From assembly GCA_964607915.1 (NCBI GenBank), contig CAZSMU010000031.1:1-31785 (forward strand): a DNA stretch of 31,785 nt, given 5' to 3'. The translations under genes were made by a program, and so were the position numbers. Below the pieces are notes generated by a model. That model was not told the origin of the DNA. It ran no database searches and saw only the letters and a list, made by a program, of their open reading frames with translations. This document shows, piece after piece, positions 25,497-31,785 of this stretch; the stretch's first letter is position 1; the number at the start of each line of letters is the position of its first letter. Origin of the DNA: JADJPL01 sp964607915 (GTDB lineage Bacteria > Bacteroidota > Bacteroidia > Chitinophagales > Saprospiraceae).

Positions 25497-25970
25497 GTGA
25501 TCGAGGAAAAAATACAGGCCCTGCTACAGGAAAAATTTCAGGAAGAAGCATTCGCAGACTGTTTCCTACTGGAAGTAAAAGAAGGCGCAAACAAGAAAGT
25601 GGAAGTCTTCCTGGACTCGGACTCTGGCATTACCTTTGAAAAATGCCAGAAGATAAGCCGATTTCTCGAGGAGCATATAGATACAAATGGATGGCTGGGC
25701 GATACCTATACCCTCGAAGTATCCTCCCCGGGTATCAGTCGCCCACTTGAGTTATGGCGCCAATACCCCCGAAACCTGGGGCGTACCCTCGAGATCACCC
25801 TCCAGGATAAGTCCGTGCGGAATGGCATATTGACCGCCGTCCACCCCGACCACATCCTCCTGAAAGAGGAAATAAAGACCAAAGAGGGAAAAAAAACTTC
25901 TATTGAACATGTCGAAACGGCTATCCCGTTTGCACATATTGCAAAAGCTATTGTAAAAATATCGTTCTAA
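25497..25970 (+). CDS. rimP: Ribosome maturation factor RimP
   Basis: 157 residues starting at GTG (MIEEKIQALLQEKF); no nearby in-frame ATG fits better. Family features: the N-terminal alpha/beta domain with VEVFLDSDSGITFEKCQKISRFLEEHID, YTLEVSSPGISRPL (the SPG motif typical of RimP), and a C-terminal Sm-like beta-barrel with GILTAVHPDHILLKEE. RimP assists maturation of the 30S ribosomal subunit. It is the first gene of the conserved rimP-nusA-infB operon; nusA starts 11 bases after its stop. Confidence 0.93.
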   Translation: MIEEKIQALLQEKFQEEAFADCFLLEVKEGANKKVEVFLDSDSGITFEKCQKISRFLEEHIDTNGWLGDTYTLEVSSPGISRPLELWRQYPRNLGRTLEITLQDKSVRNGILTAVHPDHILLKEEIKTKEGKKTSIEHVETAIPFAHIAKAIVKISF

Positions 25971-25981
25971 AGCGCTGCCTT

Positions 25982-27220
25982 ATGATGAATCTGGTAGATA
26001 CCTTCTCGGAATTTAAAACCGGAAAAAATATTGACCGCCCGACTATGGTGCGCGTCCTCGAAGATGTTTTCCGCACCCTCATCCGCAAAAAATTTGGCTC
26101 GGATGAAAATTTCGACGTCATTGTAAACACCCAAAAAGGCGACCTCGAACTATGGCGCGTACGCTCTATCGTCCCCGACGGGGAAGTCACCGATGATCGC
26201 AGCCAAATTTCTATCTCAGAAGCCCTCGCCATCGACTCGGATTATGAAGTGGGTGAGGAATGTTACGAACAACTCCACCTGGAAGACTTCGGCCGGCGCG
26301 CTATCATGGCAGCCCGCCAAACGCTCATCTCCCGAATCATGGAACTCGAAAAAGATGACGTCTTCCGCCGCTACAACGAACGGGTAGGGGACATCATCGT
26401 CGGCGAGGTAAAGCAAATCCTCAAAAAGGAAATCCTCGTAGTGGACGATGCCACCCAAAACGAACTCGTCCTGCCGCGTACCGAAATGATCAAAGGTGAC
26501 TTTTACAGGAAAGATGACGTCGTCCGCGCCGTCATCCGCAAAGTGGATATGCGCAATAATAACCCCGTCGTCATCCTGTCCCGCACCGATAATATGTTCC
26601 TCGAAAAACTCCTCGAACAGGAAGTACCCGAAATCGAGGACGGCCTCATCAGCATCCGGAAAATCGTCCGCATTCCCGGCGAACGCGCTAAAGTAGCCGT
26701 CGAATCCTATGATGACCGCATAGACCCCGTCGGCGCATGCGTGGGTATGAAAGGAGCCCGTATTCACGGTATAGTACGCGAACTGCGCAACGAAAACATC
26801 GATATCGTAAACTATACCAATAACGCCAGTCTCTATATACAACGCGCCCTAACCCCCGCAAAGGTCTCCTCCATAGACCTCAAAACCGAAAAAATGCACG
26901 CGAATGTGTACCTGGACCCCGATCAGGTGTCCTTGGCTATCGGAAAAGGGGGTGCCAACATCAAACTGGCCAGCCAACTCACCGGCTATGAGATTGATGT
27001 CTACAGAAATAACGAAGAATACGAAATCGACGACGTCGATCTCGAGGAATTCGCAGACGAAATCGAAAGCTGGATTATCGACGCACTCAAAGCTATCGGA
27101 TGCGATACCGCCCGCAGCGTCCTTTCCCTCAGCAAAGACGAACTCCTGCGCCGCACCGATCTGGAAGAAGAAACCATTGACGAATTGCTCAATATCCTGG
27201 CTTCCGAATTCGAAGATTAG
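25982..27220 (+). CDS. nusA: Transcription termination/antitermination factor NusA
   Basis: 412 residues. The N-terminal RNA-polymerase-binding domain (~1-125) begins MMNLVDTFSEFKTGKNIDRPTM; the S1 domain starts at about 134 (GDIIVGEVKQIL). KH1 is near 249 (VGACVGMKGARIHGIVREL) and KH2 near 319 (LAIGKGGANIKLASQLTGYEIDVY). A Ser/Leu-rich helical end (SLSKDELLRRTDLEEETIDELLNIL) resembles one helix-hairpin-helix unit. It controls pausing, termination and antitermination. The length without two C-terminal acidic repeats is usual outside enterobacteria. NusA is known in E. coli to control its own operon, which is relevant to the leader hairpin. Confidence 0.96.
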   Translation: MMNLVDTFSEFKTGKNIDRPTMVRVLEDVFRTLIRKKFGSDENFDVIVNTQKGDLELWRVRSIVPDGEVTDDRSQISISEALAIDSDYEVGEECYEQLHLEDFGRRAIMAARQTLISRIMELEKDDVFRRYNERVGDIIVGEVKQILKKEILVVDDATQNELVLPRTEMIKGDFYRKDDVVRAVIRKVDMRNNNPVVILSRTDNMFLEKLLEQEVPEIEDGLISIRKIVRIPGERAKVAVESYDDRIDPVGACVGMKGARIHGIVRELRNENIDIVNYTNNASLYIQRALTPAKVSSIDLKTEKMHANVYLDPDQVSLAIGKGGANIKLASQLTGYEIDVYRNNEEYEIDDVDLEEFADEIESWIIDALKAIGCDTARSVLSLSKDELLRRTDLEEETIDELLNILASEFED

Positions 27221-27318
27221 GATGTTGAAAACCAAATTTCAAGAAAATCAACCTGAAACGAACTCTTTTCTTTAAGTTTGTGTTCGATTCAGAGCCAAAT
27301 ATCTGTACATTAATCAGT

Positions 27319-30297
27319 ATGACGAGATCTTTAGTAAAGATTGCCATGGAACTAAATGTCGGGACGACGACTATTGTTGATTTTCTCAACCATAGCGGGT
27401 TCGATATTGAAAACAAACCCAACGCCAAGATATCCGACGAAATGTATAACCGGCTGCTAAAAGAGTTCCAGCGGTCAATTGACGATAAACAGGCTTCCAA
27501 AAGTATCAGCATCGGTGCCCGGCCTAAAGCCAATGAGCCCGAACCAACCCCGGTACGCGAACGCCCGGAAGTGGATCTCGCCGAAAAACCCAAGGAGGAA
27601 GAGCGCCCCCGCGTCCAACTGAAACGTCCGGAAGTCATCCGGAAAATAGACCTCAACAGCCGCTTGCAAAGCAGAGGACGTGAAAAACCGGAGACCGAGA
27701 AACCCGTGGAAGCAAAAACCCCACCCATCTCTCCTCCCACAGAAATAGAAGTGCCGGCAGAAATAACGCCCTCCTCACCTCCCCAGGAGAATATAAAACC
27801 TCGGGAAGAAGCAAAGCCCGCCGCAGAAGCTATTAGCCCTCAAACCCCGCCTCCCGTAACCCATACGACAGAAACAGTAGCCCCCGAAACGCCCCCCCAA
27901 CCGCCACAAACTTCAGAGGAAGAAACCGAAAGTTCAGTGTATCGCGCAGATACACCCGAACTCCGCGGACTGAAAATCCTGGGTAAAATCGATACCAACC
28001 GCTTCGAAGCACCCAAGAAAAAGAAAAAGGATACCAGGGAACAACCCAAACGCCCCACGCCAGAGCCCGGAAAACCGGCAGGCCAATCGGCAGATGGATC
28101 TCCCGCCCGCGATAAAAAACCGGAAAGAACCGATACTCCCCCCGGCCCCCGTGACGACCGCAAAGACCAACAACGCCCTGCATCACAGCCTGGCGAAAAT
28201 CTCTCCGAAGAGGAAAAGAAAAAACGCAAACGCAAACGCAAAAAGGTCGGTGCCGGCAATGAAACCCAACAGGGACCACGTCCGGCTGGGGAAAATCCAA
28301 ATCGCCCCCAAGACCGACCCCGCCCCCAAACTACAAACCGCCCAGCCCCCGTCAGAGAAGAGGCTAAAGAGGTTACCAAACGGGAAATAGAAGATAAGAT
28401 TAAAGCTACTATGGCCCGCCTTACCGGTGCTTCCGGTGGTAAGAAAAAACGCCAGAAACTCCAGCGCGATAAACGGGACCGCTTCCGCGAACGACAGGAA
28501 ATGCTCGAACAGGAGGCCTCCAACGCCAAACTGGAAGTGACCGAGTTCATCTCTGTCCAGGAACTGGCCAACGTAATGGATGTATCCGCATCAGACGTGA
28601 TCACCGCCTGCCTCAACCTAGGCGTCATGGTATCTATTAACCAACGTCTGGATGCCGAAATTATAGAACTGGTCGCCGAAGAGTTCGGCCACGAAGTGGA
28701 GTTCGTCTCCGTAGAAGAACAAGCCGAAGAGGATGTCACCGTCCAGGATGAACCCGAAGACCTGCGACCCCGCGCACCTATCGTGACCGTCATGGGCCAC
28801 GTGGACCACGGCAAAACGTCCCTGCTCGATTACATCCGCAGCGCTAACGTGGTCTCCGGAGAGGCCGGGGGTATCACCCAGCATATCGGTGCCTATGAAT
28901 TCGTTACCGAAGACGAGCGGAAAGTCACTTTCCTCGATACGCCCGGCCACGAAGCGTTCACCGCTATGCGCGCACGTGGGGCAAAAGTAACCGATATCGC
29001 GGTAATCATCATCGCCGCCGACGACAGCATCATGCCACAAACGCGGGAAGCTATTAGCCACGCACAGGCCGCCGGGGTACCCATTGTATTTGCTATCAAC
29101 AAAATAGATAAGGCAAACGCCCAACCTGAGAAAATAAAAGAAGAGCTGGCTCAAATGAACCTCCTCGTCGAAGACTGGGGTGGGAAATATGGCTCCCAGG
29201 ATATCTCCGCCAAAAAGGGAATCGGTGTACCCGAACTGCTGGAACGCATCCTCCTCGAAGCGGAAATGCTCGGCCTCACCGCTAACCCCAATCGCATGGC
29301 CGTCGGTACCGTGCTCGAGGCTTCTCTCGATAAAGGCCGTGGCTATGTGTCCAAAATGCTCGTCCAAAACGGATCCCTGCATATCGGCGATTCTATCGTG
29401 GCCGGTGAATACTCCGGAAAAGTTCGGGCTATGCTAAACGAACGGGGCAAACGCCTCACCGAAGCGGGTCCCTCCACCCCCGTCCTCGTACTCGGCCTGA
29501 GCGGGGCACCTCAAGCAGGCGACCGCTTCAAAGTCGTGGAAAACGACCAGGAAGCCCGCCAAATCGCCTCCAAACGCGCCCAAATCGTACGCGAACAGGT
29601 CAACCGCGCCACCCGACGTATCTCACTGGACGAAATCGGACGCCGCCTCGCCCTCGGCAATTTCAAGGAACTCAACCTCATCGTCAAAGGGGATGTGGAC
29701 GGCTCCGTAGAGGCTCTCTCCGATTCACTGATCAAACTGTCTATCGAAACCGTACAAGTCAATGTCATCCATAAAGCCGTCGGCCAAATCGTCGAATCCG
29801 ACGTCCTCCTGGCCTCCGCCTCAGATGCGATCATCATTGGCTTCCAGGTACGCCCTTCCAGCGGCGCCCGCAAACTGGCGGAACAGGAAGGGGTTCAGAT
29901 AAAGTCCTATTCTATTATCTACGAAGCTATCGAGGAAATCAAGGCTGCTATCGAAGGGATGCTCGAGCCTACCCGCGAAGAACATATCACCGGACAGGTG
30001 GATATCCGGGAAGTCTACAAAATCAGTAAAGTGGGTACCATCGCTGGCTGTATAGTACAAGAAGGTAAAATATCCCGCAATAGCCATATCCGCATCGTTC
30101 GCGATGGTATCGTAATATTCCCCACCCGAGAGGGTGCTCATGGGGAAGTAGCCTCCCTGAAGCGTTTCAAAGAAGATGTCAAGGAAGTCCGGTCCGGTAT
30201 GGAATGTGGTATAGGTGTCAAGAATTTCAACGATATCAAGGTCGGTGATGTCATCGAGGTATATGAAGTGGTGGAAACCAAGCAAAAATTGAGCTAA
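27319..30297 (+). CDS. infB: Translation initiation factor IF-2
   Basis: 992 residues from the ATG at 27319 (MTRSLVKIAMELNVGTTTIVDFL), the normal N-terminal helical domain for Bacteroidota IF-2; the upstream in-frame GTG at 27280 would add 13 residues of no family likeness. Then comes a ~350-residue Pro/Lys/Glu-rich low-complexity linker with a KKKRKRKRKK stretch, a second N-terminal helical domain (EFISVQELANVMDVSASDVI), and the GTPase domain with P-loop GHVDHGKT (493-500), DTPGHE and NKIDKA. Domains II, III and IV follow to the end. IF-2 places initiator tRNA on the ribosome. It is the last gene of the rimP operon; hairpins follow. Confidence 0.97.
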   Translation: MTRSLVKIAMELNVGTTTIVDFLNHSGFDIENKPNAKISDEMYNRLLKEFQRSIDDKQASKSISIGARPKANEPEPTPVRERPEVDLAEKPKEEERPRVQLKRPEVIRKIDLNSRLQSRGREKPETEKPVEAKTPPISPPTEIEVPAEITPSSPPQENIKPREEAKPAAEAISPQTPPPVTHTTETVAPETPPQPPQTSEEETESSVYRADTPELRGLKILGKIDTNRFEAPKKKKKDTREQPKRPTPEPGKPAGQSADGSPARDKKPERTDTPPGPRDDRKDQQRPASQPGENLSEEEKKKRKRKRKKVGAGNETQQGPRPAGENPNRPQDRPRPQTTNRPAPVREEAKEVTKREIEDKIKATMARLTGASGGKKKRQKLQRDKRDRFRERQEMLEQEASNAKLEVTEFISVQELANVMDVSASDVITACLNLGVMVSINQRLDAEIIELVAEEFGHEVEFVSVEEQAEEDVTVQDEPEDLRPRAPIVTVMGHVDHGKTSLLDYIRSANVVSGEAGGITQHIGAYEFVTEDERKVTFLDTPGHEAFTAMRARGAKVTDIAVIIIAADDSIMPQTREAISHAQAAGVPIVFAINKIDKANAQPEKIKEELAQMNLLVEDWGGKYGSQDISAKKGIGVPELLERILLEAEMLGLTANPNRMAVGTVLEASLDKGRGYVSKMLVQNGSLHIGDSIVAGEYSGKVRAMLNERGKRLTEAGPSTPVLVLGLSGAPQAGDRFKVVENDQEARQIASKRAQIVREQVNRATRRISLDEIGRRLALGNFKELNLIVKGDVDGSVEALSDSLIKLSIETVQVNVIHKAVGQIVESDVLLASASDAIIIGFQVRPSSGARKLAEQEGVQIKSYSIIYEAIEEIKAAIEGMLEPTREEHITGQVDIREVYKISKVGTIAGCIVQEGKISRNSHIRIVRDGIVIFPTREGAHGEVASLKRFKEDVKEVRSGMECGIGVKNFNDIKVGDVIEVYEVVETKQKLS

Positions 30298-30325
30298 CCA
30301 CTCTCTATCGTCTCTTTCTCTCCGA

Positions 30326-30368
30326 AACGACAGGGCCCTCGCAATGCTATTGCGAGGGCCCTGTCGTT
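30326..30368. terminator. Strong 20-bp hairpin downstream of infB
   Basis: Arms 30326-30345 and 30349-30368 pair perfectly (AACGACAGGGCCCTCGCAAT and its complement) around a GCT loop, 28 bases after the infB stop. The T-tract is poor (GTTAAAAG), so it may act as a 3' end stabiliser as much as a terminator. The inner part CCCTCGCAAT/ATTGCGAGGG resembles the ends of the dispersed repeat that follows it. Confidence 0.7.
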
Positions 30369-30454
30369 AAAAGACCTTATTGCAAGGGAGACCTACCAAA
30401 GGGTCTAAAGGCCCTTTTTTACCCCTTCGCTGACCCCGCACAACAAGTCTATTC
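30369..30454 (+). repeat. Dispersed intergenic hairpin repeat, copy E (short form)
   Basis: Left end AAAAGACCTTATTGCAAGGG, right end CGCACAACAAGTCTATTC, core GGGTCTAAAGGCCCTTTTTTACCCCTTCGCTGACCCC. The right half nearly repeats the ends of copies B and C, including the CAACA-GTCTATT flank. It lies between the two hairpins that separate infB from the convergent lytic transglycosylase gene. Confidence 0.65.
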
Positions 30455-30462
30455 TTCGGAAC

Positions 30463-30513
30463 CCGCATAAAAAAACCAATTCCCGCTGTGCGGGAATTGG
30501 TTTTTTTATGCGG
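30463..30513. terminator. Bidirectional terminator-like hairpin between infB and the transglycosylase gene
   Basis: A perfect 24-bp stem (30463-30486 / 30490-30513) with loop TGT contains CCAATTCCCGC and its complement, flanked inside the stem by an A-run and a T-run. Read from either strand it gives a GC-rich hairpin followed by T7, suiting termination of both convergent genes. Confidence 0.85.
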
Positions 30514-30530
30514 AGATTTAAGCTACCAGT

Positions 30531-31664
30531 TTATACACGGTTCAGCAAAAACGATTTGGGAAGATACAGGAGCAATTCTTGACGGATGGCAATTTCACCA
30601 TCCTTCAGATTATTCCACTTCACAATACTCGCTACGTCGGTATTGAAAAGTTTCGCAATCTCCTCCAGAGTATGCTCTTTCGATACGACATAGGTCATCC
30701 GGACTATATCCCCGGATTTTAAAAGCTTCTGTCCTTCTACACCCCCCAGGTAATCGCGCAACAGAAGAGACGCCTTTTCGTTAGGAAGCATCAGATAATA
30801 CCCCTTCTCGCTCGCAGGAACTACCCCCTGTACAAAACCAGGGTTCAACTCGGCCAGCTTGCTCAAGGGCAACCCCGTAATGCGCGCGATTTCTCCAAAG
30901 GATATTCGCTGGTATATCCGGATGGAACGCAAATCTGTAGAGAAACTGCCGTAGTTGGATGGCCGCAAGTTGTGGTGGCTGTGGTACTTGCTGACATATG
31001 CAGCCGCAATAAACGCAGGCACATAGCGCTGGGTCTCTGCCGGTAGGTAATCTTTTACCTTCCAGTAGTCTCTTGTACCAGCCCTTCTTACTGCTTCGCT
31101 TACTTTGCCCGTACCGGTATTGTAAGCCGCCAAGACTAATGCCCAATCGCCGAATTCCCCGTACAGGTACTTCAACATGCGCATCGCAGCATCCGTAGAG
31201 CGGTAAATATCCATGCGCTCATCTACGCCTCCGCTTAGGTTCAGCCCAAAATGTGTTGCGGAAACAGGCATGAACTGCCACAGACCACGCGCTCCGACCG
31301 GCGATTTAATCGTAAGCAGGAGACCAGATTCAATCAGCGGAAGGTACTTCAACTCCTCTGGCAATCCGTATGCCTTGAGCTGATGTTCAAAAATCGGGAA
31401 ATACAGTTCGGAGCGGCCAAGGATGGCCTCTGTTTCAGTTTTTCCGGTCGTTACATACTGCCGGATTCGGGTTATAACCTGCTCATTAGCTTGTACAGGT
31501 ATGGGTAGTTGCAGTGCTTCCAGGCGGTTTTTTACCAGTTGGAAGTCCCAGTTTTCAGCAGATTCGGTAATCGGATTTGCTTTGCACTGGAGGTTTTTGT
31601 TGGGTATAACCACAAATGCAGCAAAGGCCACAAGAGCGGCAACACGTGTCCATGGGAGAATCAT
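30531..31664 (-). CDS. Membrane-associated lytic murein transglycosylase (MltD-like) with LysM
   Basis: 377 residues. An N-terminal export signal (MILPWTRVAALVAFAAFVVI) is followed by a helical region and an SLT domain at about 95-225: LKYLPLIESGL with catalytic Glu112, SPVGARGLWQFMP, MDIYRSTDAAMRMLKYLYGEFGDW, and AYNTGTGKV. A weak LysM-like segment (~250-295) and a clearer C-terminal LysM (~324-368: YVVSKEHTLEEIAKLFNTDVASIVKWNNL) bind peptidoglycan. These enzymes cleave the glycan strand of murein with formation of 1,6-anhydro ends. The upstream region at the window edge contains ATACTTTG (reading on the minus strand), a near match to a -7 box. Naming it mltD outright would go beyond what is visible. 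Confidence 0.92.
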   Translation of the reverse strand: MILPWTRVAALVAFAAFVVIPNKNLQCKANPITESAENWDFQLVKNRLEALQLPIPVQANEQVITRIRQYVTTGKTETEAILGRSELYFPIFEHQLKAYGLPEELKYLPLIESGLLLTIKSPVGARGLWQFMPVSATHFGLNLSGGVDERMDIYRSTDAAMRMLKYLYGEFGDWALVLAAYNTGTGKVSEAVRRAGTRDYWKVKDYLPAETQRYVPAFIAAAYVSKYHSHHNLRPSNYGSFSTDLRSIRIYQRISFGEIARITGLPLSKLAELNPGFVQGVVPASEKGYYLMLPNEKASLLLRDYLGGVEGQKLLKSGDIVRMTYVVSKEHTLEEIAKLFNTDVASIVKWNNLKDGEIAIRQELLLYLPKSFLLNRV

Positions 31665-31785
31665 TCTTTATGATTTTGTTAAGCAAACTACAGACCGCCC
31701 GGCGAACCGGATGGGCTGCACTATTTTCCAGGGTTTGTTCAAATTTCGTTTGGATATGTTCTAACACGTTAAACTGCAAAGTATT

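Noticed and set aside
26216..26842. A 208-codon open frame opposite nusA
   Set aside because: It is antisense to a well-supported NusA; its Asp/Phe/Val-rich composition reflects codon mirroring.
27840..28814. A 324-codon open frame on the minus strand
   Set aside because: It lies opposite the low-complexity linker and G-domain start of infB and is Ser/Arg/Gly-rich nonsense, typical of an antisense shadow of Pro/Glu/Lys-rich codons.
1..31785. tRNA, rRNA genes and transposase genes
   Set aside because: I saw no cloverleaf-like or rRNA sequence and no transposase-like protein on either strand; the dispersed repeats carry no coding capacity of their own.

Overview
The window (about 31.8 kb, moderately GC-rich) comes from a Bacteroidota chromosome. 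The evidence is a SusC/SusD pair, type IX secretion (T9SS) C-terminal sorting domains, TAnnTTTG-type -7 promoter boxes and a rimP-nusA-infB block. A futalosine-pathway menaquinone gene (mqnC) argues against Bacteroides or Flavobacterium and fits a Saprospiria/Cytophagia/Chitinophagia-like lineage. The genus cannot be read from the sequence.

Positions 1-18.9 kb, minus strand: a glycan utilisation locus, transcribed right to left. Its order is susC, susD, a secreted 1059-aa putative enzyme (unrecognised helical-barrel-like domain + Ig/PKD-like domains + LamG + T9SS tail), a 1365-aa LamG-array protein (5 LamG, 2 Fn3, T9SS tail), a GH130 enzyme without signal peptide, an MFS transporter, a 574-aa exported paralogue of the unrecognised enzyme, a TlpA-like thioredoxin protein, and the start of another exported protein cut by the window edge. 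A divergent AraC-family regulator (plus strand) sits next to susC. Read together, the genes describe a route: surface binding and cleavage, SusCD import, a second cut in the periplasm, inner-membrane import by the MFS protein, and cytoplasmic processing by GH130, which suggests a beta-mannoside-containing substrate. The main enzyme family is one I do not recognise and is the best candidate for something undescribed.

20-24 kb: a secreted S9 peptidase, a small proline-rich membrane protein and a MoxR-like AAA ATPase on the plus strand, then a small two-helix membrane protein and mqnC on the minus strand.

25-30.3 kb: the rimP-nusA-infB translation/transcription operon (plus), preceded by a perfect hairpin in its leader that looks like an attenuator. 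After two strong hairpins comes a minus-strand lytic transglycosylase with a LysM domain.

Five intergenic regions carry copies of one hairpin-rich dispersed repeat. It has long (~145-155 bp) and short (~65-85 bp) forms with shared terminal inverted repeats built around GTTGCGAGGGG. The repeats, a candidate shared operator (GTAGTACT half-sites) at two promoters of the glycan locus, and the rimP leader hairpin are the main non-coding signals.
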